Translations under genes and position numbers: made by a program
In this document: positions 1 to 5,721 of the stretch, in pieces
Position numbering within the stretch: position 1 is the first letter of the stretch
How the letters are laid out: each line of letters opens with the position of its first letter
Source of the DNA: an uncultured beta proteobacterium
GTDB taxonomy: Bacteria; Pseudomonadota; Gammaproteobacteria; Burkholderiales; Burkholderiaceae_C
Direction of reading: 5' to 3'
DNA: 6,442 nt
NCBI GenBank assembly: GCA_903834645.1
Contig: CAILKA010000075.1
Span: 1-6,442, forward strand
Notes under the pieces: model-generated
What the model saw: only the letters and a program-made list of their open reading frames with translations
What the model was told of the DNA's origin: nothing
Database searches by the model: none

Positions 1-103
1 GTTGTGGAACGATTCTTGTGACGGGAGCGTGAGGATCTCGATCCGGACCGCCCCCGCAAGAGACGCAAGGACCGGACCCTCCGACCTCGACGCTCAACCC
101 CTG

Positions 104-136
104 AGTGTATCAGGGCTAAGGGCATTCCCTGATCAA
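104..136 (-). promoter_or_regulatory. Possible extended -10 promoter reading off the left edge
   Basis: On the minus strand, positions 112-104 read TGATACACT, an extended -10 element (TGn followed by TACACT, 4 of 6 matches to TATAAT). A TTGATC at 136-131 resembles a -35 box, but the 21-base gap is too long for an ordinary sigma-70 promoter, so the extended -10 would have to do most of the work. Transcription would begin near position 97 and run leftward. No minus-strand ATG lies between there and position 1, so the gene served must begin outside the window, with a leader of at least about 95 bases. This is a motif-level call only. Confidence 0.35.
109..133. repeat. Inverted repeat ATCAGGG-N11-CCCTGAT
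   Basis: A perfect 7-bp inverted repeat with an 11-base centre (109-115 and 127-133). A smaller AGGG-CATT-CCCT hairpin can form in part of the same sequence (119-130). It lies 8 bp past the stop codon of the small minus-strand gene and overlaps the proposed extended -10 and most of the spacer to the -35-like box. It could be a transcription-factor operator for the leftward promoter or a weak terminator for the roxA transcript. The absence of a T-run on either side argues against a classical intrinsic terminator. Confidence 0.45.
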
Positions 137-140
137 GCCG

Positions 141-620
141 TCAGAGCCCCAGCACGTAGGCGGCGAAGTCGGGCGACGAGCGTTGCGCCAGCGCATCAGT
201 CTCGAGCGCCCAGCGGACCACATCAGGCTCATCCACGCGCACGACGCCGCTCCAGCTCGCGCGCGCGTGCACCCACAGCGCGAGCGTGCGGTCGGCCAGC
301 ACCCGCGTGGGGAGCTCCAGGTCGTCGTCGGCCGGGCGCGCCGCCTGCACCGCATGTGCCCAGGTGCGGCGCCACGCCACCAGGCGAGGGCTGGAGCGGC
401 GCAAGGCCTCGAAGCCGCGCCCCAGGAGCAGGACCTGCCGCCCCGGCAGGCGCACGAAGGCCGTCAGCGGCTCCAGCAGCGCCGGCGACTCCAGCGGCCA
501 GTCTTCGAAGGAGGGATCGACGAGGACAAGTCGGCGCGAGCGGCGCTCCACCGCCGCCTGCACGAGCGCCTGGAGCGCCTGCACGAAGCCGCAGTGGGTG
601 TCGAAGTCAGCGCGCTGCAT
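141..620 (-). CDS. Small conserved-looking protein of unknown function, co-transcribed with the roxA-like gene
   Basis: Encodes 159 residues with no signal peptide or membrane segment. The middle has alternating hydrophobic strands (LVLVDPSFEDWPLESP, then QVLLLGRGFEALRRSSPRL), suggesting a compact alpha/beta fold. From memory it resembles a domain of unknown function (DUF7931-like) seen next to cupin-type oxygenase genes in betaproteobacteria and sometimes attached to GNAT acetyltransferases. That is recollection, not a search result. No acetyl-CoA-binding motif or HKD phospholipase motif is visible, so I assign no function. The start is the ATG at 620-618, because an AGGAG lies 4 bases upstream. 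The same frame stays open further upstream, but only inside the roxA gene. The 14-bp overlap with the roxA 3' end implies translational coupling. Confidence 0.75.
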   Translation of the reverse strand: MQRADFDTHCGFVQALQALVQAAVERRSRRLVLVDPSFEDWPLESPALLEPLTAFVRLPGRQVLLLGRGFEALRRSSPRLVAWRRTWAHAVQAARPADDDLELPTRVLADRTLALWVHARASWSGVVRVDEPDVVRWALETDALAQRSSPDFAAYVLGL

Positions 621-1743
621 CGCTCTCCTGCGGATGGATCCAGCCGGCCTCCAGCCAATCCTCGAGCACGGCACGCGCCGAGGCACCCAGGCGCGCGACA
701 TCCCGGGGCTCGAGCCTGCGCGCGTGCGCCAGCACCCGCAGCAGCCGCGCATCGCCGCCCGCGGCACGCCAAGACTCGCCGTTGACGAAGACGTGGCGCG
801 CATCCACGAGCATGCGCGTGCGCGCATCCAGGCTCACGCCCTGGCCGGCGCGCAGCGCCTGCCCGCGTGGCTCGAACCACACCTGCGGCTTGGGCTCGGT
901 CAATACCTCGCCCAGCGCCCGCTCGATCACGCCCGCGCGCCCGAGCGCCGCGGAAACCGCATTCGCGCAAAAGCGCTGCAGCGCCGCCGGCACCTCGGCC
1001 GGCTCGTCGGTGGCGGGCTGCGCGGGGTCGGCATAGCGCGCCCCGGGATGGTCCTCCTGCGCCTCGGCCACGCGCAGCAGCACCTCGCGCGCGAGTTCGC
1101 CGGCCACCGGCGCGCGAAAGCCCACCGAGCAGGTCATGCACTCGCCCTCGGCGACACCGTCGTGGCCCCAGCGCGGCGGCAGGTACAGCATGTCGCCCGG
1201 CTCGAGCAGCCACTCCTGCTCGGGCTCGAAGCGGCGCAGGATCTTCAGCGGCAGCCCCGGCTCGAACGACTCGTCGGCCACGCGGCCGATGCGCCAGCGG
1301 CGCCGGCCGTGCACCTGGATCAGGAACACGTCGTAGGAGTCCAGGTGCGGGCCTACGCCCCCGCCCTCCGTGGCGTAGGAGACCATCAGGTCGTCCAGCC
1401 GCGCGTCGGGCACGAAGCGAAAGCGCGCGAGCAGCTCGTGGGCGGCGGGCACGTGCAGGTCCAGGCCTTGCACGAGCAGCGTCCAGCCGGGCGAGCGCAG
1501 CGCGGGCAACGCGCGCCGCGGCGTGGGCCCGTGGCGCAGCCGCCAGCGGCCGGCCTCGCGCACCACCAGGCGCGACTCCACGCCTTCTTGCGCGGCCAGC
1601 GCGAAAAGCGCTGCGCGCGGCAGAGGCGGGGCCACGCCCGGCAACGCCTGGCGCACGAGCAACGGCGCCTTGTGCCAGTGGCGGCGCATGAACGAGCGCG
1701 GCGTCAGGCCGCCCAGCAGCGGCAGGGCTTGGTCCGGATCCAT
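607..1743 (-). CDS. roxA: Cupin-fold 2-oxoglutarate oxygenase, RoxA/YcfD family (ribosomal protein L16 3-hydroxylase)
   Basis: Predicted Fe(II)/2-oxoglutarate-dependent JmjC-type oxygenase of 378 residues. The characterised E. coli family member hydroxylates an arginine of ribosomal protein L16 in the cytoplasm. The N-terminus has the family's LTPRSFMRRHWHKAPLLV segment (residues 13-30). The metal triad is visible: H133 and D135 in GPHLDSYDVFLIQ, and H194 in PPRWGHDGV. The 59-residue separation closely matches the E. coli enzyme, and R148 in GRRRW is the likely 2-oxoglutarate-binding arginine. The C-terminal third (about 210-378) fits the dimerisation and winged-helix regions, so the protein is full length. 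The ATG at 1743 begins MDPDQALPLLGG and has no Shine-Dalgarno. A -10-like CACAAT ends 5 bases upstream, suggesting a leaderless mRNA. It is divergent from the SlyD-like gene. The L16 substrate is inferred from the family; the enzyme family itself is clear. Confidence 0.9.
   Translation of the reverse strand: MDPDQALPLLGGLTPRSFMRRHWHKAPLLVRQALPGVAPPLPRAALFALAAQEGVESRLVVREAGRWRLRHGPTPRRALPALRSPGWTLLVQGLDLHVPAAHELLARFRFVPDARLDDLMVSYATEGGGVGPHLDSYDVFLIQVHGRRRWRIGRVADESFEPGLPLKILRRFEPEQEWLLEPGDMLYLPPRWGHDGVAEGECMTCSVGFRAPVAGELAREVLLRVAEAQEDHPGARYADPAQPATDEPAEVPAALQRFCANAVSAALGRAGVIERALGEVLTEPKPQVWFEPRGQALRAGQGVSLDARTRMLVDARHVFVNGESWRAAGGDARLLRVLAHARRLEPRDVARLGASARAVLEDWLEAGWIHPQESDAAR
625..629 (-). 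promoter_or_regulatory. Shine-Dalgarno AGGAG of the small gene downstream of roxA
   Basis: Minus-strand AGGAG with a 4-base spacer to the ATG at 620. It lies inside the last codons of the upstream oxygenase gene and settles the start choice for the 159-residue protein. It also contrasts with the five genes in this window that lack any such site. Confidence 0.7.
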
Positions 1744-1748
1744 GCCGG

Positions 1749-1754
1749 ATTGTG
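1749..1754 (-). promoter_or_regulatory. Putative -10 box of roxA, abutting the start codon
   Basis: Minus-strand CACAAT (4 of 6 to TATAAT), five bases before the roxA ATG. A transcript initiating 6-8 bases downstream would start essentially at the start codon. No convincing -35 was found 16-18 bases upstream. The 35-bp gap to the divergent slyD-like start leaves little alternative room unless the promoter lies inside the neighbouring gene. Confidence 0.35.
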
Positions 1755-1763
1755 GCGCGGCTG

Positions 1764-1772
1764 TGCCATCAT
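1764..1772 (+). promoter_or_regulatory. Putative extended -10 of the slyD-like gene
   Basis: Reads TGCCATCAT: an extended TGn followed by CATCAT (4 of 6 to TATAAT), with 6 bases to the ATG at 1779. There is no purine-rich Shine-Dalgarno between them, so initiation would give a leaderless or nearly leaderless mRNA. No good -35 is visible. This -10 is also the reason for rejecting the in-frame GTG at 1752 as a start. Confidence 0.4.
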
Positions 1773-1778
1773 TCCCGG

Positions 1779-2300
1779 ATGGTCATTGCCAAGCCCTGCG
1801 TCGTCACGCTCACCTGGACCCTAGCCGATGCGCAGGGGGAGCCGCTCGACGAGCTGGGCGAGCCCACCGAGTTCCTGTTCGGCGGCGACGACCTCCTGCC
1901 GCGCTTGGAGGAGGCCCTGGAGGGTCGCGCGCCCGGCGCCGAGCTGGACGTGTACCTCGAGCCCGAGCATGCCTTCGGCGAATACGACCCCGAGCTCGTG
2001 TGCTTCGAGTCGCGCGAGCTCTTTCCCGAGGGCACCGAGCCGGGCATGCGCTTCGAGGGTCTGCCGCCCGGAGCCGCCACCACGGGCATGCCCGATGACG
2101 CCCTCTACACCGTCACCGAGGTCTACCCCGAGCACGTGGTGCTGGACGGCAACCACCCTCTGGCCGGCATCGCGTTGCGGCTGCATGTGAAGGTGCTGGA
2201 CGTGCGAGAGGCCAGCGACGAAGAGGCCCAGGCCGGAAGCGTCGGCGAGCAGCTGCTCAGCGTCGCAGGAAGCCCGGGCAGCGACGACACGCTGCACTGA
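1779..2300 (+). CDS. slyD: SlyD-like FKBP-type peptidyl-prolyl cis-trans isomerase
   Basis: Predicted cytoplasmic prolyl isomerase and folding helper of 173 residues. The split FKBP domain is residues 1-68 plus about 125-148, with an insert-in-flap chaperone domain between (about 70-124). Diagnostic segments are FLFGGDDLLPRLEEAL (32-47), AFGEYDPELV (65-74), FPEGTEPGMRFE (82-93) and VVLDGNHPLAGIALRLHVKV (120-139), which follow SlyD closely, including the DGNHPLAG signature. It lacks the His/Cys-rich metal-binding tail of E. coli SlyD and ends in a short acidic/serine tail, so a nickel-storage role is unlikely. The ATG at 1779 is preferred over the GTG at 1752 because homologous sequence begins there and a -10-like box sits in between. 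It is divergent from roxA and converges on dut. The symbol denotes the family, not proven orthology. Confidence 0.9.
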   Translation: MVIAKPCVVTLTWTLADAQGEPLDELGEPTEFLFGGDDLLPRLEEALEGRAPGAELDVYLEPEHAFGEYDPELVCFESRELFPEGTEPGMRFEGLPPGAATTGMPDDALYTVTEVYPEHVVLDGNHPLAGIALRLHVKVLDVREASDEEAQAGSVGEQLLSVAGSPGSDDTLH

Positions 2301-2322
2301 GGGCGCCGGGCCTCGGCCGCCC
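2301..2322. terminator. Possible stem-loop terminator after the slyD-like gene
   Basis: Starts at the base after the TGA stop. GGGCG (2301-2305) pairs with CGCCC (2318-2322), and inner CCG (2306-2308) pairs with CGG (2314-2316), with one bulged C and a 5-base loop. There is no following T-run, so intrinsic termination is uncertain. Its place between two converging genes is the main support. Confidence 0.35.
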
Positions 2323-2325
2323 TGC

Positions 2326-2347
2326 GCTGCTGGCGAAGCCGCGCAGC
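2326..2347. terminator. Possible stem-loop terminator after dut
   Basis: GCTGC (2326-2330) pairs with GCAGC (2343-2347). An inner GGC-GAA-GCC mini-hairpin (2332-2340) is separated from the outer stem by a 1x2 internal loop. It begins one base beyond the dut stop on the minus strand and lacks a U-tract. Together with the 2301-2322 hairpin it fills the 48-bp convergent gap, a typical place for bidirectional transcript ends. Confidence 0.3.
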
Positions 2348-2348
2348 C

Positions 2349-2798
2349 TCAGCCCCGCCCCGTCGAGCCGAAACCGCCCTCACCGCGCTCGGAGGCGCCA
2401 AACTCCTCCACCACCCGAAACGCCGCCTGCACCACCGGCACGATCACGAGCTGCGCGATGCGCTCGAGAGGCTGCACGGTGTAGGCCTCGCGGCCGCGGT
2501 TCCAGCAGCTCACCATGAGCGGGCCCTGGTAGTCGCTGTCGATCAGGCCCACGAGGTTGCCCAGCACGATGCCGTGCTTGTGGCCCAGGCCCGAGCGCGG
2601 CAGGATCACCGCGGCCAGGCCCGGATCCGCGACGTGGATGGCGATCCCCGTGGGAATCAGGGTCGTCGCGCCCGGCTCGAGCGTGACGGGCGCCTCCAGG
2701 CAGGCCCGCAGATCCAGCCCCGCGCTGCCGGGGGTGGCGTACTGCGGCAGCTGGCCCGCGATGCGGGGATCGAGGATCTTGAGGTCGATGGGTGTCAT
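2349..2798 (-). CDS. dut: Deoxyuridine 5'-triphosphate nucleotidohydrolase (dUTPase)
   Basis: Hydrolyses dUTP to dUMP and pyrophosphate, keeping uracil out of DNA and feeding thymidylate synthesis. At 149 residues it has the usual length of a trimeric bacterial dUTPase. All five conserved motifs are intact: I PGSAGLDLRA (23-32), II PRSGLGHKHGI (67-77), III GLIDSDYQGPLMV (84-96) with the predicted catalytic aspartate D87, IV ERIAQLV (112-118), and V RGEGGFGSTGRG (138-149), the glycine-rich tail that closes over the nucleotide. It is the last gene of the minus-strand cluster, 75 bp beyond the coaBC stop, an arrangement also known from E. coli (dfp-dut). The ATG at 2798 begins MTPIDLKILD, as in homologues. 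Neither a Shine-Dalgarno nor a convincing -10 precedes it, so expression probably depends on the coaBC transcript. Confidence 0.97.
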   Translation of the reverse strand: MTPIDLKILDPRIAGQLPQYATPGSAGLDLRACLEAPVTLEPGATTLIPTGIAIHVADPGLAAVILPRSGLGHKHGIVLGNLVGLIDSDYQGPLMVSCWNRGREAYTVQPLERIAQLVIVPVVQAAFRVVEEFGASERGEGGFGSTGRG

Positions 2799-2873
2799 GG
2801 CGGGATCACGCAGCAGGGCTCGCGCGGAGGATCGGATCCGGGTCAGGGCTTCGCCACGGCAGGCGCTGGGCGC

Positions 2874-4103
2874 TCAGGCGGGCGCGAGCCGCCTGGCGAT
2901 CTCGGCCACGAGCGTGCGCGCCAGGCTGAGCTTGTCGGCACGCGGCAGGGGCGTCTCCCCCGCCTCGTCCACGAGCACGAGCGCGTTGTCGTCCTGGCCG
3001 AAGGTGGCCGGGCCGTCGTTGGCCACGATCAGCGGCACGCCCTTGCGCAGCCGCTTGGCGCGCGCGTGCGCCACCACGTCGTGGCTCTCGGCGGCAAAGC
3101 CCACGCAGTAGGGGCGCCGGGCCGCGTCGTGCCGCGCCACGGCGGCCAGGATGTCGGGGTTCTCCGTCATCTCGAAGGCCGGCACGCGGCCCGAGCCGTC
3201 CTTCTTGATCTTCTGCGTGGCCACCTCGGCAGGGCGCCAGTCGGCCACGGCGGCCGTGGCCACGAAGACATCGGTGCGCACGCCTTCGGCGAGCGCGGCC
3301 TGAACGGCCTCGTGCATCTGGCGCGCGCTCATCACGTCGGTGCGCGCCACGCCGCGCGGCGTGGCCAGGTGCACCGGGCCGGCCACGAGCTGCACCTGCG
3401 CGCCCGCCTCGGCGGCGGCACGCGCGATCGCAAAGCCCATCTTGCCGCTGGAGCGGTTGGTGAGGCCGCGCACCGGGTCCAGGGCCTCGAAGGTGGGGCC
3501 AGCCGTGACGAGCACGCGCCGGCCGGCGAGCACCTTGGGCTGGAAAGCCGCCACGATGTCGGCCAGCAGTTCCTCGGGCTCGAGCATGCGGCCGTCGCCC
3601 GTCTCGCCGCAGGCCTGCGCGCCATGGCCGGGGCCCAGCAGCAGCGCGCCGTCGGCCACCACCTGTGCGGCGTTGCGCTGCGTGGCCGGGTGCGACCACA
3701 TCTCGCGGTTCATCGCCGGGGCCAGCAGCAGCGCGCAGCGCTCGCGCGGCCGGGCCAGGCACAGCAGCGACAGCAGCTCGCCCGCACGGCCTTGCGCGAG
3801 CTGGGCGAGGAAGTCGGCACTGGCCGGCGCCACGACGATCGCATCGGCCTGGCGAGAGAGGTCGATGTGCGACATGGCGGCGGGGGCGCGCGTGTCCCAC
3901 TGGCTGGTCCACACCGGCTGGCCCGTGAGGGCCTGCATCGTCACCGGCGTGATGAACTCGCGCGCGGCATCCGTCATCACCACCTGCACGGTGGCACCCG
4001 CCTTCACGAGTGCGCGCGCGAACTCGGCCGCCTTGTAGCAGGCGATGCCGCCACTCAGGCCGAGGACGAGGCGGCGACCGGCGAGATCCGCGGGAGACGA
4101 CAT
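2874..4103 (-). CDS. coaBC: Bifunctional phosphopantothenoylcysteine decarboxylase / phosphopantothenate-cysteine ligase
   Basis: Carries out two successive steps of coenzyme A synthesis in the cytoplasm: CTP-dependent joining of cysteine to 4'-phosphopantothenate, then FMN-dependent decarboxylation to 4'-phosphopantetheine. It has 409 residues, the full family length. The N-terminal flavoprotein CoaC domain (about 8-185) shows LGLSGGIACYKAAE (14-27), the catalytic histidine H79 in MSHIDLSR, the PAMNREMW motif with N132, and C165 in ACGETGDGRM. The C-terminal CoaB domain (about 194-405) shows VTAGPTFEALDPVR (199-212), N216 in LTNRSSGKMG, AAVADWRP (284-291), the lysine cluster at 298-301, and IVANDG. 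The ATG at 4103 is 24 bp from the UPF0149 gene's stop, suggesting an operon. A TGCTACAGT extended -10 lies in that gap, so coaBC may also have its own promoter. Confidence 0.97.
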   Translation of the reverse strand: MSSPADLAGRRLVLGLSGGIACYKAAEFARALVKAGATVQVVMTDAAREFITPVTMQALTGQPVWTSQWDTRAPAAMSHIDLSRQADAIVVAPASADFLAQLAQGRAGELLSLLCLARPRERCALLLAPAMNREMWSHPATQRNAAQVVADGALLLGPGHGAQACGETGDGRMLEPEELLADIVAAFQPKVLAGRRVLVTAGPTFEALDPVRGLTNRSSGKMGFAIARAAAEAGAQVQLVAGPVHLATPRGVARTDVMSARQMHEAVQAALAEGVRTDVFVATAAVADWRPAEVATQKIKKDGSGRVPAFEMTENPDILAAVARHDAARRPYCVGFAAESHDVVAHARAKRLRKGVPLIVANDGPATFGQDDNALVLVDEAGETPLPRADKLSLARTLVAEIARRLAPA

Positions 4104-4111
4104 GGGGCGCG

Positions 4112-4120
4112 ACTGTAGCA
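4112..4120 (-). promoter_or_regulatory. Putative extended -10 directly upstream of coaBC
   Basis: The minus strand reads TGCTACAGT, an extended TGn element plus TACAGT (4 of 6), ending 8 bases before the coaBC ATG. No Shine-Dalgarno lies between. It fits an internal promoter giving a near-leaderless coaBC-dut transcript independent of the upstream gene. No -35 was recognised. Confidence 0.45.
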
Positions 4121-4127
4121 GCGGGCC

Positions 4128-4940
4128 CTACGCCGCCACCCCGTGGCACTTCTTGAACTTTCGCCCGCTGCCGCACCAGCAGGGGTCGTTGCGGCCCGGG
4201 GCCGCCTCCACGCGCCGGGGCGGGCGCTTGGGCGGGTGGTCGATCCACCACAGGCGCAGTTCCTGCACCGCAAAGCAGGCCTCGTCGATCACTTCGTCGC
4301 GGGTCGGGTCGGCGTTCTTCCAGCCCGCCTGGGCGAAGGCCCGGAACTCCTCGCTGGCGGGGTCCCAGGCGAGCGCGGCCACCGTGCCCAGCAAGTCGGC
4401 ATACAGGCCGCCTTCCGGATCACCAGCCCGGGCCTCGGGCGGATCGGGCCAGTCGGCGCCGAAGTCCACCGTGGCCTGCAGGAACCCGGCCGCCCACTCC
4501 TGGCCCGTGTGGAAGGTGGCTGCCTCCTGCTCGGTCACGTGGCCGGCCTCGACCAGTTCACGCCGCGCCGCGTCATCCCACACCGCCATCCAGGGCTGCA
4601 GCCGCAGGGCGTCCAGGTCGTCGAGCAGCGACTCGGGGTCGAGCGCCTGGCGCAAGGTGGCCATCCGCGCCTCGAGCACCGCGCGCGCCTGCGCATCGTC
4701 AGCAGGGTCGGCGAAGGTGCGTGAGTAGGCGTCCCCCGTCATCGGCTCGAGCAGCTCGTCCAGGGTGATCGTGCGCCAGCTGGCGGCCGTTGCAGTGAGG
4801 TAGCCATCCACCCACTCCGGGTGCAGGCGATCGTCGAAGCCGGCCAGGCGTTGGCACAAGGCCGTGAAGGCTTCGAGGGCGAGGTCGGGGGCGGCCGGGT
4901 CGGCTTGAGGGCCCTGGGCGCCGGGGCGGTTGTCATCCAT
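4128..4940 (-). CDS. UPF0149/YecA-family protein with C-terminal SEC-C zinc motif
   Basis: Encodes 270 residues with no signal peptide or membrane segment; the exact role is unknown. The N-terminal two thirds (about 20-225) are mostly helical and acidic, with UPF0149-type features: HPEWVDGYLTA (40-50) and GQEWAAGFLQATVDFG (146-161). After a basic, proline-rich linker (PPKRPPRR, 236-243), the C-terminus is a SEC-C motif, GRNDPCWCGSGRKFKKCHG, whose likely zinc ligands are C254, C256, C265 and H266. SEC-C motifs occur in SecA and in several nucleic-acid- or ribosome-associated proteins, so binding to RNA or protein is plausible but unproven. I chose the ATG at 4940 (MDDNRPG) over an upstream ATG at 4997 because the extra residues are low in information and a -10-like box lies between the two. 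It is the first gene of the cluster leading to coaBC and dut, and stops with TAG. Confidence 0.85.
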   Translation of the reverse strand: MDDNRPGAQGPQADPAAPDLALEAFTALCQRLAGFDDRLHPEWVDGYLTATAASWRTITLDELLEPMTGDAYSRTFADPADDAQARAVLEARMATLRQALDPESLLDDLDALRLQPWMAVWDDAARRELVEAGHVTEQEAATFHTGQEWAAGFLQATVDFGADWPDPPEARAGDPEGGLYADLLGTVAALAWDPASEEFRAFAQAGWKNADPTRDEVIDEACFAVQELRLWWIDHPPKRPPRRVEAAPGRNDPCWCGSGRKFKKCHGVAA

Positions 4941-4947
4941 CCGGGGC

Positions 4948-4956
4948 AGTGTCGCA
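4948..4956 (-). promoter_or_regulatory. Putative extended -10 of the UPF0149 gene
   Basis: The minus strand reads TGCGACACT: TGn followed by GACACT, a weak match to TATAAT (3 of 6), 7 bases before the ATG at 4940. No Shine-Dalgarno precedes the ATG. The position, rather than the match quality, is what makes it credible, because it repeats the spacing seen at four other starts here. Confidence 0.3.
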
Positions 4957-5032
4957 TGCAGGGCAGCTGCCTGGGTGCGAGCGGCCCACGTGCCCATCCG
5001 CGAAGAAGGATGCAGCCTTGCGCGTCAGCCGC

Positions 5033-5038
5033 TATCCT
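5033..5038 (+). promoter_or_regulatory. Putative -10 box of the ECF sigma gene
   Basis: TATCCT (4 of 6 to TATAAT), 7 bases before the ATG at 5046, with no Shine-Dalgarno between. No TGn extension and no recognisable -35 are visible, so activation by another regulator or by the sigma factor itself cannot be excluded. The 105-bp divergent gap (4941-5045) holds this box and the UPF0149 one and nothing else I can identify. Confidence 0.35.
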
Positions 5039-5045
5039 GCGGCGC

Positions 5046-5600
5046 ATGGAAGATCTGGCGAGCGTCCTGACGCGTGCGCGGGACGGCGACGGTCTCGCGG
5101 TCGATGAGCTCTTCCAGCGCCTCTACCCGGAGCTGCGACGCCTGGCGCACGCCAGGCTCGCCCCCCACGCACGCAACACCGTGCTCGACACCACCGTGCT
5201 CGTGCACGAGTGCTACCTTCGGGTGAGCACCGCAGAAAACCTCGGCCCGCTTGACCGCGCCCACTTCATGGCCTACAGCGCCAAGGTGATGCGCTCGGTG
5301 ATCGTCGACCTCGCGCGCGCCGCGCAGGCGCAGCGCCGCGGCGGCGACGTCCAGCACGTGACCCTCGTGACCGAGGTGGCCGAGAGCGTGCCGGCCGAGC
5401 AGGAAAACGTGCTCGACATCGACGAGGCTTTGCGGCAGCTGGCCTCCCTGGACCCCAGGTTGGCCCAGGTGGTGGAGATGCGCTATTTCGGCGGCATGAC
5501 CGAGGCCGAGATCGCGGCCGTGCTGGGCGTGACGGACCGGACGGTTCGGCGCGACTGGGAGAAGGCGCGGCTGCTGCTGGCGGCCGCGCTTCGGGGTTAG
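5046..5600 (+). CDS. ECF-type RNA polymerase sigma factor (Sigma70_ECF / TIGR02999-like)
   Basis: Encodes 184 residues, the usual length for extracytoplasmic-function sigma factors. Region sigma-2 spans about 14-95, with VDELFQRLYPELRRLAHARL (19-38), TTVLVHECYLRV (49-60) and FMAYSAKVMRSVIVDLARA (74-92), a wording typical of the Sigma70_ECF family. After a variable linker, sigma-4 (about 122-180) has LDPRLAQVVEMRYFGGMTEAE and the helix-turn-helix AEIAAVLGVTDRTVRRDWEKA (154-174), which would contact the -35 box. It directs RNA polymerase to an unknown set of promoters. No anti-sigma factor is adjacent. As known to me, relatives often neighbour serine/threonine kinase genes, whereas here the next gene encodes an EAL phosphodiesterase in the same orientation and reading frame. 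The ATG at 5046 matches the family's usual N-terminus; longer in-frame starts fall inside the divergent gene. Confidence 0.93.
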   Translation: MEDLASVLTRARDGDGLAVDELFQRLYPELRRLAHARLAPHARNTVLDTTVLVHECYLRVSTAENLGPLDRAHFMAYSAKVMRSVIVDLARAAQAQRRGGDVQHVTLVTEVAESVPAEQENVLDIDEALRQLASLDPRLAQVVEMRYFGGMTEAEIAAVLGVTDRTVRRDWEKARLLLAAALRG

Positions 5601-5688
5601 CCGCGGGCAGCCTTCAGCGGCGAAAGCGCGAAACTTTCTCTTCGAGCCATGTCCGGTTTGGTCGATCGGTTGCGTACTTGGAGGCAGG

Positions 5689-5709
5689 GACCCGCGAAGT
5701 GCGCGGGTC
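5689..5709 (+). other. Perfect 8-bp stem-loop in the leader of the EAL gene
   Basis: GACCCGCG (5689-5696) and CGCGGGTC (5702-5709) are exact complements around the 5-base loop AAGTG, making a stable G/C-rich hairpin. It ends 8 bases before the GGAG of the EAL gene. No T-run follows, so it is a poor intrinsic terminator. It could partly shield the ribosome-binding site, act as a processing or protein-binding site, or reduce read-through from the sigma gene. Confidence 0.6.
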
Positions 5710-5717
5710 GTTCAAGT

Positions 5718-5721
5718 GGAG
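5718..5721 (+). promoter_or_regulatory. Shine-Dalgarno GGAG of the EAL gene
   Basis: GGAG with a 5-base spacer to the ATG at 5727. It decides between that start and an in-frame ATG at 5649, which has no comparable site and whose extra 26 codons would encode the hairpin. Confidence 0.65.

Noticed and set aside
2..1036. Plus-strand open frame from the left edge
   Set aside because: It overlaps the small gene and roxA antisense, and its proline/arginine/serine-rich translation is typical of spurious frames in GC-rich DNA.
1752..1778. GTG at 1752 as the start of the slyD-like gene
   Set aside because: The added residues do not resemble a SlyD N-terminus and the stretch contains the proposed -10 element.
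286..1824. Long plus-strand open frame opposite roxA (about 512 codons)
   Set aside because: The translation is arginine/alanine-rich with no domain, and the opposite strand holds a complete RoxA-type enzyme with its metal triad. It is a by-product of high GC.
2574..4118. Long plus-strand open frame opposite dut and coaBC
   Set aside because: It is antisense to two fully conserved enzymes, has low-complexity composition and no recognisable motif.
2806..4251. Minus-strand open frame spanning coaBC and part of the UPF0149 gene
   Set aside because: It is a frame-shifted shadow; the coaBC frame carries all catalytic motifs and this one is Arg/Gly/Ala-rich.
4941..4997. Longer N-terminus for the UPF0149 protein (ATG at 4997)
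   Set aside because: The extra 19 residues are unconserved in character, the ATG at 4940 is closer to the family start, and a -10-like element lies between the two.
5600..5638. Terminator after the sigma gene
   Set aside because: GCCGC/GCGGC (5600-5604 and 5617-5621, 12-base loop) and GAAAG/CTTTC (5622-5626 and 5634-5638) are short, weak pairings without a proper T-run.
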